DNA of 50,929 nucleotides from Chloroflexota bacterium (GTDB lineage: Bacteria > Chloroflexota > Anaerolineae > UBA1429). The position numbers were made by a program, and so were the translations under genes. The notes under the pieces are model-generated. The model was not told the DNA's origin. It did not search any database and worked only from the letters and a program-made list of their open reading frames with translations. Where the stretch lies: positions 1-50,929 of the forward strand of contig JAJFUJ010000050.1 in the NCBI GenBank assembly GCA_021372475.1, given 5' to 3'. This document shows positions 40,817 through 49,604 of this stretch, in pieces. The stretch's first letter is position 1. Each line of letters begins with the position of its first letter.

Positions 40817-43309
40817 ATGAAGGGAATACTAGATCTGGGTGGAGCCTGGAAAATCAAGGGGATTGACGGCCGGCGGGGAGCACCAGAGAGCTATTGCGCT
40901 GAATCGATCGATGAACGCACCTTTATCTCCGCCTGGGTGCCGGGCGAGGTGCACCTGGATTTGCAGCGCCAAGGCATCATCGATGACCCGCGCCTGGGCA
41001 CCAACGCCTTGAATGGCCGCTGGATCGAAGAGCAATACTGGATATACCGCAAGGGGTTCAGTGCGCCGGCAGAGGCTGTGAGCGCCCAGGCGGCGTGGCT
41101 GATATTCGAGGGGCTGGACCTAGATGCCGATATCTACCTCAACGGCCGCCTGATCGGCAGCCACCACAACGCCTTTCGTCCCTGCAAGGTCGATGTTACC
41201 GGTATGCTGCGCGCGGGGGTTAATGTCCTGGCGGTGTTGTTGGACGCCGGATTGCACGGCGCGGGCGAACGTTCAGCCAGCGAATACTTGCCAGGCAAGG
41301 ATGACGCTCCCCTGCACAAGCGCATGTGGCTGCGCAAACCGCAGTATCAATTCGCCTGGGATTGGAATCCACGTCTGGTCAATGTTGGCATCTTCAGGCC
41401 CGTTCGTCTGGAGTGGGGACCGGCCAGAATTGACCAGGTTACGATATACCCGGAGCTGACGGCAGACCATACGCAAGCTACGTTGCAGGTACGGGCTCAT
41501 CTTGAAAACACCAGCAAAATAGATCGCCGAGCTGCTCTGCGCGTTTCCGTCGGCGAGGTCGAGGGCTGTGTCTGCTCTCAGGATATAATCCTGTTCGCGG
41601 GAGAGAGCGCTATCGAGGCCAGCCTGATAGTGTCCAATCCCAAACTGTGGTGGCCGCGCCCGCACGGCGCACAACATCTATATACTGTCAAGGTAGAACT
41701 GCTCGTCGAGGGTACTTTGGTAGACCAGGCGGAGCGGCGCACCGGCATCCGCAGTGTCCGTATCCAGCGCGATCGCCATCCCCTGGAAGGAGAGTGCTTT
41801 ACCATCGTCGTCAACGACGTCCCTGTCTTTTGTAAAGGCGGCAACTGGGTGCCCCCCGATATGATCTATGCCAGCATAGACGCGAGCCGATACCGCGCTC
41901 TTATCGCTGAGGCGGCAAACGAGAATATGAACACCCTGCGCGTCTGGGGCGGCGGGCTATATATGGACCACGACTTTCTGGACGTCTGCGACGAGGCCGG
42001 AATCATGGTCTGGCACGATTGTATCTTTGCCTGCAGCAAGTATCCAGCGGGCGACCCCGCGTTTCTGGATGAAGTGCGGCGTGAGATAACGTATGTATCG
42101 CGCGAGTTGTCCCCGCACCCAAGTTTATTGGTTTGGTGCGGCAACAACGAACTGGAGTGGGGCGCCTGGGAATGGGGTTACGACCGCGGCCGGGCGCACC
42201 CCGACCACGCGTTATTTCATCTGGAGATACCCCGTATCTTGCAGCGTGAGGATCCCTCGCGCCCATACTGGCCCAGTTCGCCATATTCACCGGATTACCA
42301 ACTGCCAAACTCACCCACCATCGGCGACCAGCATCCCTGGCATGTCAGCCTTGGGGTGGACCGCGAGGACTTCTATGCCTATCGCCAGGATGTGAGCCGC
42401 TTCCCGAATGAAGGCGGCGCTTTGGGCTGCTCCAGCCCGGCGACACTGCGGCAGTTCCTGCCGGAAGGCGAGTGTTATTATCTCTCGCCGAGTTGGGAAT
42501 ATCACGACAATGAAATCGCCTGGCGCGCCAACAGCTTAATGAACGAAGAGTGGTTCGCCGCTTGGTTGGGGTTACAGCCGCAGGGGCTGTCTCTCGAAGA
42601 TTACGCCTTTTATTCCGGGGCGCTGCAGGCCGAGGCGCTGCTTGAGTATATCAACAACTTTCGTCGGCGCATGTGGAGCACATCCTCGGCGATATTCTGG
42701 ATGTTCAATGATTCCTGGCCAGTAACGCATGGTTGGACTACAGTAGACTATTACCTGCGTCATAAACTGGCCTACCATGTCGTCCGGCGCGCTTTCGAGC
42801 CGATTCAGGTTATCCCCGTGCTTGAAGGAAAACGGATATGCATCTACGGCGTCAACGACACACTTAACGTCTGGCACGGCGAGGTGCGCTACGGGCTGAC
42901 AAGATACGACGGCGCGGACAAGCTGGAAGTTGCAGCCAATGCGGTGCTCAATTCCAATTCCGCCACGCTGCTGGCGGAAATGCCTCTAGCGCAAAACGCT
43001 ACGTTCGCTGCCACACAAGCCCTGGCATATGCGACTTTGTGGCAAGATGGCCAGCCCATCCGCCAAAACAGGGCTATGTTTTGCCAGCACAAACAGGTCG
43101 CCTGGAGCAAGCCGCAAATCAGCATCACGCGCGGTGAAGGTGCCTGTGTGTTCACCAGTCCGGTTTATGTTTGGGCGGTCTGCCTCGACCCAAACGGTGA
43201 TACCGGCGTCGCTGACGATATGTTCGACCTGCTGCCGGGTATCCCGTACCGCATACCCTGGTCTCAGGATAAAGAACTGCCGCAGATAGTGCGCTGCGGG
43301 AACCTCTAG
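40817..43309 (+). CDS. GH2 family beta-mannosidase
   Basis: The product of about 830 residues has the N-terminal jelly-roll of GH2 (LGGAWKIKG, WVPGEVHLDLQ, WIYRKGF), an immunoglobulin-like domain, and the catalytic barrel with WVPPDMIYA, LRVWGGGLY, the mannosidase-type HDCIFACSKYP, acid/base E445 (WCGNNELEW) and the likely nucleophile E532 (FPNEGG, where SEFG is usual). The final region has further beta domains. No signal peptide, so it is probably cytosolic and releases mannose from beta-mannosides. The start at 40817 has AGGGG seven bases upstream; the longer ORF start at 40733 is not favoured. ManA nearby would use the mannose. Confidence 0.88.
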   Translation: MKGILDLGGAWKIKGIDGRRGAPESYCAESIDERTFISAWVPGEVHLDLQRQGIIDDPRLGTNALNGRWIEEQYWIYRKGFSAPAEAVSAQAAWLIFEGLDLDADIYLNGRLIGSHHNAFRPCKVDVTGMLRAGVNVLAVLLDAGLHGAGERSASEYLPGKDDAPLHKRMWLRKPQYQFAWDWNPRLVNVGIFRPVRLEWGPARIDQVTIYPELTADHTQATLQVRAHLENTSKIDRRAALRVSVGEVEGCVCSQDIILFAGESAIEASLIVSNPKLWWPRPHGAQHLYTVKVELLVEGTLVDQAERRTGIRSVRIQRDRHPLEGECFTIVVNDVPVFCKGGNWVPPDMIYASIDASRYRALIAEAANENMNTLRVWGGGLYMDHDFLDVCDEAGIMVWHDCIFACSKYPAGDPAFLDEVRREITYVSRELSPHPSLLVWCGNNELEWGAWEWGYDRGRAHPDHALFHLEIPRILQREDPSRPYWPSSPYSPDYQLPNSPTIGDQHPWHVSLGVDREDFYAYRQDVSRFPNEGGALGCSSPATLRQFLPEGECYYLSPSWEYHDNEIAWRANSLMNEEWFAAWLGLQPQGLSLEDYAFYSGALQAEALLEYINNFRRRMWSTSSAIFWMFNDSWPVTHGWTTVDYYLRHKLAYHVVRRAFEPIQVIPVLEGKRICIYGVNDTLNVWHGEVRYGLTRYDGADKLEVAANAVLNSNSATLLAEMPLAQNATFAATQALAYATLWQDGQPIRQNRAMFCQHKQVAWSKPQISITRGEGACVFTSPVYVWAVCLDPNGDTGVADDMFDLLPGIPYRIPWSQDKELPQIVRCGNL

Positions 43310-43318
43310 ATAAAGAAA

Positions 43319-43342
43319 CACGCCGGGTTAAAATCCGGCGTG
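43319..43342. terminator. Hairpin between GH2 and DegT genes
   Basis: CACGCCGG (43319-43326) and CCGGCGTG (43335-43342) form a perfect 8-bp GC-rich stem around an 8-nt loop, ten bases after the GH2 stop and before the convergent DegT stop. Neither side has a long T-run; it is probably a bidirectional terminator or mRNA end. Confidence 0.5.
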
Positions 43343-43358
43343 CTATGTTACTACTGCG

Positions 43359-44645
43359 TTAGAGCAGCTTATCGGCCTGCGAAGCGACCTTGTGGAATGC
43401 GGCCGCAAACAGCTCGATTTCAGGCATATCGCGCCTGAAATATGGCACACCGGCCACCAACTCCGCCACCCTTTCGGTGACGGGCAGTTCGCCGATGCCC
43501 TGACGTAAATCCCGCTCGGTGAATGCCAGACGGGTGGGCTTGCCGTCGTGATATATATCGGCCTGGTTGAATACTGGGTGTAGATGCAGTTGGAAATTCA
43601 AGGCAGGGCCAGTGCGGCCGCCTTCTGCATTCACAGCCTCGATAAAGCGTTGCGCCGGCAATCCGCCCAAATGCTCAGGGGCATAGTGCGCAATGGGCAT
43701 ATACCAGGCGCCCATCGTGCTGCCAGACTCCAGGGGCGGCATGTGCACGCGTAAACCAGGCGTCTCAGCTAGATAACCCCAAAAACGCTTGAGCGCGGAA
43801 TCGATCTCCTGCAGCCGTTCAGGATAATGTCTGAGCTGCACCCGCGCCATAGCCGATACCGTCTGGTTCATACGGTGCTTGACGCCTCCCAACGGCAAAC
43901 CCGCCAGCGCCTTGAGATCCGGCAGGGTGAGGCTATCGCCATGGCGCTCATAGTGCCCGAAAGCGATTGCCCGTTCATAGATGCACTGGTCATCGGTACA
44001 CAGGATCCCCCCTTCGCCGGCAGCCAGGCTCTTTTGCGACATCAGTGAGGCTGCGGAGACATCCCCAATAGCACCGACCATCCGGCCTTTGTAGAGGGTG
44101 CCGTGCGCATGGGATACATCCTCGATAACCTTGAGATGATGGCGGCGGGCAATATCCATAATCGGGTCCATGTCGGCCGGATAGGCATGGTAATGCACAA
44201 CCATAATGGCCTTGGTGCGCGGGGTAATACGGCGTTCGATATCGGCCGGATCGATGCAGAGCGATACGGGGTCTATATCGGCGAACACCACCGTTGCCCC
44301 CAGTGAAAACGCCTGCAGCGCACTGGCCCAATAAGTGCGGCTGGGAGCGATGAGCTCATCGCCGCGGCCTAGGCCGACACCGTACATAGCGCCGAGTAAG
44401 GAGGCCGTGCCGTTACAATATCCGAGCGCGTACCGAGTGCCTTGCCAGGCAGAATACTCGGCCTCAAGCTGGCGCGTAATATCGGTGCCCGACATACTGC
44501 CTGCTCTGAGCACCTCGACTACAGCCCACTCGTCTTCCTCAGTCACAATCGGCCAGTGGAACAACGCGTCGGGGATATCATTAGGCACCGCTTTAGGCCC
44601 GCCCAACACAGCAAGTTGCTGGCTGACTACTCTATCCCAATCCAT
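43359..44645 (-). CDS. DegT/StrS family aminotransferase, tandem copy A
   Basis: The 428-residue PLP enzyme has the N-terminal MDWDRVV...LAVLGGPKAVP block, a VIEDVSHAHGT cofactor-stacking segment, and the PLP lysine K205 in SLMSQKSLAAGEGG. It is very similar along its length to the gene immediately upstream (44656-45945), and the two are separated by 10 bp. AAGGAG precedes the ATG. Members transfer an amino group to keto-sugars or cyclitols; the substrate is unknown. It is probably co-transcribed with its partner. Confidence 0.85.
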   Translation of the reverse strand: MDWDRVVSQQLAVLGGPKAVPNDIPDALFHWPIVTEEDEWAVVEVLRAGSMSGTDITRQLEAEYSAWQGTRYALGYCNGTASLLGAMYGVGLGRGDELIAPSRTYWASALQAFSLGATVVFADIDPVSLCIDPADIERRITPRTKAIMVVHYHAYPADMDPIMDIARRHHLKVIEDVSHAHGTLYKGRMVGAIGDVSAASLMSQKSLAAGEGGILCTDDQCIYERAIAFGHYERHGDSLTLPDLKALAGLPLGGVKHRMNQTVSAMARVQLRHYPERLQEIDSALKRFWGYLAETPGLRVHMPPLESGSTMGAWYMPIAHYAPEHLGGLPAQRFIEAVNAEGGRTGPALNFQLHLHPVFNQADIYHDGKPTRLAFTERDLRQGIGELPVTERVAELVAGVPYFRRDMPEIELFAAAFHKVASQADKLL

Positions 44646-44655
44646 AAAACGCTCC

Positions 44656-45945
44656 TTAGCGCAATTTGTCCGCTTGCAGGGCTACTTTACGGAAAGCCGC
44701 CGCATACGGTTCTATATATTCAGGCTCATCATGCTTGAACCAGGGGACGCCAAAGGCGCGGTCGCCGACGGCTTCGCTGACAGGCAGAGACCCGCGCGGT
44801 TGGCGTAAGTCGCGATCGCTGAAGACATTGCGGGTAGGCATGCCGTCGTTGTAGATATCCGCCTCATTGAAAACGGGATGCAAGTGCAACGGAGCATTCA
44901 CCCCACGCGCCGTCCGTCCACCCTCGGCGTTAACTGCCTCGATAAACCTGCCGATGGGCAGCCCGCCCAATTCCTCAGGGAGGTAGCGCCCCACCGGATT
45001 GTACCAGCCGCCCATCGTGCTGCCGGAGCCCTTTGGCGGGCGGTGCGCGCGAATTCCAGGCGTACCTTCCAGCAGATCCCAGAAGCGGTTGAGGGCTGCT
45101 TGAATCTCTGCCATACGCTCATCATAATACCTGAGTTGCACCCGTCCCATCGCAGAGGCCGTCTGCACGATGCGGTGCTTGACACCGCCCAGCGGCAGGC
45201 CGCGCAGCGCCACAAGCTCAGGGATCGTCAGGCTATCGCCATGGCGCTCGTAATGCCCAAAGGCGATGGCGCGCTCATAGATGAGGCGGTCATTGGTGCA
45301 AAGCATACCGGCCTCGCCGGCAGCCAGGCTTTTGCCCGACATCATCGACATCGCCGACACATCGCCGATCTTGCCGACTTGGCATCCTTTGTAGCGCGTC
45401 CCGTGCGCGTGCGAGACGTCCTCGATGACTCTGAGATTGTGCCGATGGGCTATGTCCATAATAGGATCCATATCGCATGGATACCCGCAGTAGTGCACAA
45501 CCATAATCGCCTTGGTGTGGCGGGTGATACGATGCTCGATATCACACGGGTCGATGCAGATCGTATCCGGCAGGATATCTGCAAAAACCACACTCGCCCC
45601 AAGTGAAAAAGTTTGCAGGGCGCTGGCCCAATAGGTCAGGCTGGGGGCAATCAACTCGTCGCCGCGGCCAAGGCCGACACCAAACATAGCTCCTTGCAGG
45701 GCAGCGGTGCCATTGCAATAAGCCAAAGCAAATTCCGTGCCCTGCCAGGCGGCATATTCGCTTTCAAACTGCTTGGTAATGTCAGTGCCTGACATGCTGC
45801 CTGCCCGCAACACCTCTATCACTGCCCACTCATCCTCTTCGGTGACGATTGGCCAGTGAAACAGGTCGTCAGGAGGTGTAACGGTAACGGCCTTCGGCCC
45901 CCCCAGGATAGCTAAGGGTTGATGCACTACAGTATCGAAATCCAT
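44656..45945 (-). CDS. DegT/StrS family aminotransferase, tandem copy B
   Basis: The 429-residue protein mirrors copy A: MDFDTVV...LAILGGPKAV, VIEDVSHAHGT, and K205 in SMMSGKSLAAGEAG at the same position. The start at 45945 (with GGAGGAG just upstream) is chosen over a GTG four codons earlier because it gives the same length and lysine position as copy A. Differences between the copies lie mostly in the last third. Copy B is first in the transcript. The 359 bp before the next gene (45946-46304) hold no further gene. Confidence 0.85.
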   Translation of the reverse strand: MDFDTVVHQPLAILGGPKAVTVTPPDDLFHWPIVTEEDEWAVIEVLRAGSMSGTDITKQFESEYAAWQGTEFALAYCNGTAALQGAMFGVGLGRGDELIAPSLTYWASALQTFSLGASVVFADILPDTICIDPCDIEHRITRHTKAIMVVHYCGYPCDMDPIMDIAHRHNLRVIEDVSHAHGTRYKGCQVGKIGDVSAMSMMSGKSLAAGEAGMLCTNDRLIYERAIAFGHYERHGDSLTIPELVALRGLPLGGVKHRIVQTASAMGRVQLRYYDERMAEIQAALNRFWDLLEGTPGIRAHRPPKGSGSTMGGWYNPVGRYLPEELGGLPIGRFIEAVNAEGGRTARGVNAPLHLHPVFNEADIYNDGMPTRNVFSDRDLRQPRGSLPVSEAVGDRAFGVPWFKHDEPEYIEPYAAAFRKVALQADKLR

Positions 45946-46304
45946 AGCTCCTCCCACAAGATAGCTTGTTGAGTTTATGCGGAGTTACATAGCATCAAAG
46001 AGCAGGTTGCTCCAATATCGTCTGCCAATGAACCGGACAGCTAATTGGTCAGAAGAAAATGCATTTAGAAAATAACTGTTGAGGTGCATTATCGCCAGCA
46101 GACAGCGCAACTGAAAGTGCTGGACTCAACCGATTTCTTGCAGGGGATCTAGGTACAAAGCAGCCTACAGTATCCCCTTGCTCCTTCAACATTGCCAGAT
46201 AGTGTATAACAGTTCATTTACCAGTGCAAGCAGATTGCGGTATTCCATTGCGCTATATATTATAGCTCATATACTTGTTTGAGCAGTTGTTTTCGGGAGG
46301 AGCT
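45946..46304. other. Intergenic region between DegT copy B and the channel gene
   Basis: These 359 bp separate two divergent genes. I see no gene. It is AT-rich near 46250-46280 and holds the putative channel promoter (46235-46263). Confidence 0.5.
46235..46263 (+). promoter_or_regulatory. Putative promoter of the channel gene
   Basis: TTGCGG (46235-46240), 17-bp spacer, TATTAT (46258-46263). The AT-rich run TATATATTATA offers other -10 registers. Confidence 0.35.
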
Positions 46305-48200
46305 ATGACCAGATTGCGTGAACGCTTGTGGTACTGGTTCGATAGTATTATCTCTAAAGGTACAGGCGCAATGGTCACTTTACTGGCACTGGCTTCGTGT
46401 ATCATTATAGTATTTGCTGGGGCAGCGGTCGCACTGACTGGTGTACATCCCGCTGACTCTGAACCTATTGGTTTTGTTGAGGGAAGTTGGCAGGCGCTTA
46501 TGCGCACCCTGGATGCCGGCACTATGGGCGGAGATACTGGCTGGGGATTCCGCATTATTATGTTCATTACTACTATTGGAGGTGTGCTCATTATCAGCAC
46601 GCTGATAGGTGTGCTGACAAACGGAGTTCAGGCAAAAACAGAGGATTTGCGTCGTGGAAAATCCAGAGTTATCGAACATGGGCATACTGTTATCCTGGGG
46701 TGGACCGAACAGATCTTTAGTATTATTCCAGAATTAATCGAAGCCAACTCCAATCAGAAACAGGCTTGTATCGTCGTCATACTGGGCAACCAGGATAAGG
46801 TGATGATGGAGGGACAGATACGCCAGCGTAGCGGCAATACCAAGCAGACCAGAATTGTCTGCCGCACTGGTGATCCCCTGGAGATCTCTGACCTCGAGGT
46901 TGTAAACCTGAATGAGTCGAAATCCATTATTATCCTCCCTCCAGAGAACGGCGAGCAGGATTGTGAAACTATCAAAACTGCTTTAGCGATTCTCAATTCA
47001 CCTAAAAGACGCTCTGCACCATATCATATTGTTGCAGAATTGAGAGATGCGAGAACATTGCAGGCAGCGCGGGTGGTGGGCGGCAACGAAGTAGAGTGGG
47101 TCGTAACCAGTGACTTTGTGGCCAGGATAATCGCTCAAACCTGCCGTCAGTCTGGGTTATCCGTCATCTATTCGGATTTACTCGATTTCGAAGGGGATGA
47201 AATATATCTCTTCCAGGCGCCTGCTCTCATCGGCTGTACATACCAACAAACGCTGCTCGCATTTGAGAAAAACAGCGTGTTAGGCATATGCCGCGGTAAC
47301 ACAGAGTGCTGCCTGAATCCGCCCATGCAGCAAGTGCTCGACGCAGATGACAAACTCATTGTTATCGCGCAGGATGACGATCAGATCCATTTGGATAGCA
47401 ACAGTCTTCATCGCCAGATCGAAACAAGCAACTTTTCTGATACTCAAAAAGAGATTGAGACAGCGGAGAAACTACTCATCCTGGGATGGAACGCACTTGG
47501 ACCTCTGATTATCAATGAACTTGCATACTATATACCGGCTGGCAGCACAGTTCGTGTTATTTCAGCCAACCTCCCAGCTTATAATGTCAAAAAGGCTTCA
47601 GATGGGCACAGTACCTGGCCTCTCGTAGAGTTCCAGCAGGCAGATACTACCGACAGGCATATGCTAGATGCGCTTGATCTTGGGCAATATCAGCATATCG
47701 TTGTGTTGTGCTACGACGACTCGGACTATCAAAAGGCTGATGCCAGGACATTGATGACGCTGCTGCATCTGCGGGACATAGCTAACCAAAACGGGTTTCA
47801 CTACTCTATTGTGAGCCAGATGCTGGATGTCCGTAACCGCAATCTTGCTGCAACAACCAAAGCGGATGACTTTATTGTAAGCGACCGGCTTATCAGCTTG
47901 ATGATGGCTCAAATCTCTGAGAATAAGGCTCTACATGCGGTGTTTGCCGACTTGTTCGATGCCGCGGGATCCGAAATATACCTGAAGCCTGCCAGCAACT
48001 ACGTTTCGCTTGATAAAAATATCGATTTCTACGTTGTTGTCGAAGCTGCAGCGCGCAAAGGTGAAACAGCTATCGGCTACCGGCTAACGGCACAGGCAGC
48101 CGATGTATCACATACATACGGGATTTACCTGAATCCGTGTAAATCCGAGCCGATAGTATTTACCCAGAGCGACAAAGTCATCGTCCTAGCAGAGTCGTGA
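46305..48200 (+). CDS. CASTOR/POLLUX-type ion channel with RCK-like domains
   Basis: The 631-residue protein has two membrane helices (about 22-46 and 81-104) around a pore loop, MRTLDAGTMGGDTGW at about 65-80, with no TVGYG potassium filter. Then RRGKSRVIEHGHTVILGWTEQ marks the CASTOR/POLLUX-type NAD-binding/RCK region, with a second similar domain starting LLILGWNALGP near 388. In plants these channels conduct calcium or other cations; bacterial versions are poorly studied. Each channel likely has four subunits with a cytosolic gating ring. GGGAGGAG ends four bases before ATG 46305; the longer start at 46275 is not favoured. It is monocistronic. Confidence 0.82.
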   Translation: MTRLRERLWYWFDSIISKGTGAMVTLLALASCIIIVFAGAAVALTGVHPADSEPIGFVEGSWQALMRTLDAGTMGGDTGWGFRIIMFITTIGGVLIISTLIGVLTNGVQAKTEDLRRGKSRVIEHGHTVILGWTEQIFSIIPELIEANSNQKQACIVVILGNQDKVMMEGQIRQRSGNTKQTRIVCRTGDPLEISDLEVVNLNESKSIIILPPENGEQDCETIKTALAILNSPKRRSAPYHIVAELRDARTLQAARVVGGNEVEWVVTSDFVARIIAQTCRQSGLSVIYSDLLDFEGDEIYLFQAPALIGCTYQQTLLAFEKNSVLGICRGNTECCLNPPMQQVLDADDKLIVIAQDDDQIHLDSNSLHRQIETSNFSDTQKEIETAEKLLILGWNALGPLIINELAYYIPAGSTVRVISANLPAYNVKKASDGHSTWPLVEFQQADTTDRHMLDALDLGQYQHIVVLCYDDSDYQKADARTLMTLLHLRDIANQNGFHYSIVSQMLDVRNRNLAATTKADDFIVSDRLISLMMAQISENKALHAVFADLFDAAGSEIYLKPASNYVSLDKNIDFYVVVEAAARKGETAIGYRLTAQAADVSHTYGIYLNPCKSEPIVFTQSDKVIVLAES

Positions 48201-48217
48201 TTTTATGGCAGATACAA

Positions 48218-48473
48218 GTATTTCCGAGGGTGTTGAAAAAGAGGTTCTTTCCTTATACTTGCCCACTGGGAAACAGGAAGCGTCATTCCGACGCAGGCCG
48301 GAATCCAGTATTGATCTGATATATAGTGTAATATATCATATCATAACAAGCATAAAAGCAAGACTCGGATGGGTTCCTGCTTGCGCGGGGAATGATCTGC
48401 GAGTTCGCAACCCTGTCTTTCAGACACTACGGTGTCTCCAGTTGGATACTTTTTCAACACCCTCGTATTTCCG
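48218..48473. mobile_element. MITE-like element with 15-bp inverted ends and 9-bp target duplication
   Basis: The 238-bp element (48227-48464) starts AGGGTGTTGAAAAAG (48227-48241) and ends with its exact inverse CTTTTTCAACACCCT (48449-48463) plus one C. It is flanked by the exact direct repeat GTATTTCCG (48218-48226 and 48465-48473), a target-site duplication. It encodes no transposase. Inside, near 48276-48298 and 48368-48400, are two imperfect palindromes of the ATTCC...GGAAT type that are widespread in bacterial genomes. The right end is five bases from the -35 of the rplU promoter. Confidence 0.85.
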
Positions 48474-48477
48474 GCTT

Positions 48478-48507
48478 TTGACAAATCTTCTTGACATCGG
48501 GTATAAT
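48478..48507 (+). promoter_or_regulatory. rplU operon promoter
   Basis: TTGACA (48478-48483), 18-bp spacer, TATAAT (48502-48507), both consensus. A second TTGACA at 48491-48496 is too near the -10 to serve. The leader to the rplU ATG is about 70 nt. Confidence 0.7.
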
Positions 48508-48584
48508 TACCCCTTGGCAAAGCCGAATTCTTGCATTTGAGCGAGAGCCAGTTGTATCAGCCCAGGTTTCCGGAGGATAAAGAG

Positions 48585-48896
48585 ATGTATGCTGTTATAG
48601 AGACCGGCGGAAAACAATATAAAGTCTCAGTCGGCGACCATGTCGATGTTGAGTTGCTGGAAGCTAATGCGGGCGACCTGGTCGAGCTCCCGCGCGTGCT
48701 GATGATTGCTGACGGCGATCAAGTGCAGGTGGGTAAGCCCGTTCTCGAACAAGCCAAGGTGACGGCTCGCGTACTAGGCACCATGCGCGCTCCGAAGGTC
48801 ATTATATTCAAGTACCGCGCAAAAGAGCACTACCGCCGCAAGACCGGCCACCGGCAGGATCTTACTCAGCTACGCATCGAGTCCATTCAGGCTTAG
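48585..48896 (+). CDS. rplU: 50S ribosomal protein L21
   Basis: The 103-residue product begins [18 protein letters not shown], the L21 N-terminus, and ends with the RNA-binding block [21 protein letters not shown] (typical KxK...YRRKxGHRQ). GGAGG precedes ATG 48585; an upstream in-frame start at 48531 would extend the leader and is not favoured. It heads rplU-rpmA-rpmE. L21 contacts 23S rRNA early in assembly. Confidence 0.97.
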   Translation: MYAVIETGGKQYKVSVGDHVDVELLEANAGDLVELPRVLMIADGDQVQVGKPVLEQAKVTARVLGTMRAPKVIIFKYRAKEHYRRKTGHRQDLTQLRIESIQA

Positions 48897-48919
48897 GGCT
48901 GAAAGAGGGAGAACAAGCT

Positions 48920-49189
48920 ATGGCACATAAAAAAGGTAGCGGCTCGAGCGTCAACAACCGTGACAGCCGTTCAAAGAGGTTAGGCGTGAAGCGATTCGAT
49001 GGCCAACTCGTCAGCGGCGGAACCATTATCGTCCGTCAACGCGGGTCGCGAATCGAGCCAGGATTGAACGTTGGCATTGGCAGCGATGACACGCTTTATG
49101 CCAAGATGGATGGCTTCGTTAAGTTTGAGTTTGCCAAACAGGGCAAGAAGCGCGTCTCGGTATATGCCGAAAAAGTAGAGGTCTCATGA
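48920..49189 (+). CDS. rpmA: 50S ribosomal protein L27
   Basis: The 89-residue protein begins [16 protein letters not shown] and has the [11 protein letters not shown] block of L27, whose N-terminal tail reaches the peptidyl-transferase centre. There is no cleavable N-terminal extension as in Firmicutes. It lies 23 bp after rplU and its stop overlaps the rpmE start (ATGA). Confidence 0.97.
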   Translation: MAHKKGSGSSVNNRDSRSKRLGVKRFDGQLVSGGTIIVRQRGSRIEPGLNVGIGSDDTLYAKMDGFVKFEFAKQGKKRVSVYAEKVEVS

Positions 49190-49518
49190 AAGATAAAATC
49201 CATCCCAAGTATTACCCGAATGCCAAGGTAATATGCTCGTGCGGTAATTCCTGGGAGACAGGATCTACCAAGCCGGAGCTGCATACTGATATCTGCAGCA
49301 ACTGCCACCCGTTTTTTACAGGCCAACAGCGTATCGTCGATACCGGCGGCAAGGTAGAGCGCTTTACGAACAAGTTTGAACGCGCTTCTCAGCTCAAAAA
49401 GGAAGTCGAGGAGCGTTCAGCCGCACGTGAGGAACGCCGCCGCGCTAGGGCGCTGGTTGAGATTGTGGATACCGACGAATCTGTAGAGCCCATCGAGGGT
49501 CTTGCAGAAAACAAGTAA
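49186..49518 (+). CDS. rpmE: 50S ribosomal protein L31, zinc form with C-terminal extension
   Basis: The first 70 residues are L31 of the zinc-binding type: C17-S-C19 and C37-x2-C40 ([11 protein letters not shown]), then DTGGKVERF. At 110 residues it is longer than the usual 65-75, with an acidic/arginine-rich tail (about 71-110: [18 protein letters not shown]... then an acidic end). The start overlaps rpmA by 4 bp. A terminator follows 27 bp after the stop. Confidence 0.93.
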   Translation: MKDKIHPKYYPNAKVICSCGNSWETGSTKPELHTDICSNCHPFFTGQQRIVDTGGKVERFTNKFERASQLKKEVEERSAAREERRRARALVEIVDTDESVEPIEGLAENK

Positions 49519-49545
49519 CGGTCTCTCGGCAAATATAAAGAAATC

Positions 49546-49578
49546 AAGGCAGAGTGGCAACCGGCTCTGCCTTTTTTT
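49546..49578 (+). terminator. Rho-independent terminator of rplU-rpmA-rpmE
   Basis: AAGGCAGAG (49546-49554) pairs with CTCTGCCTT (49565-49573) over a 10-nt loop, and seven T bases run from 49572 to 49578. Confidence 0.85.
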
Positions 49579-49604
49579 CACCTACACCTATTGCGAGGCG
49601 TTCA

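Noticed and set aside
44878-45606. Antisense frame of 242 residues
   Set aside because: It lies wholly inside DegT copy B on the other strand and shows no family pattern.
48205-48540. Open frame of 111 residues with RRRPES and PACAG phrases
   Set aside because: It runs through the MITE-like element and the rplU promoter; those phrases are a known by-product of translating the ATTCC/GGAAT repeat.
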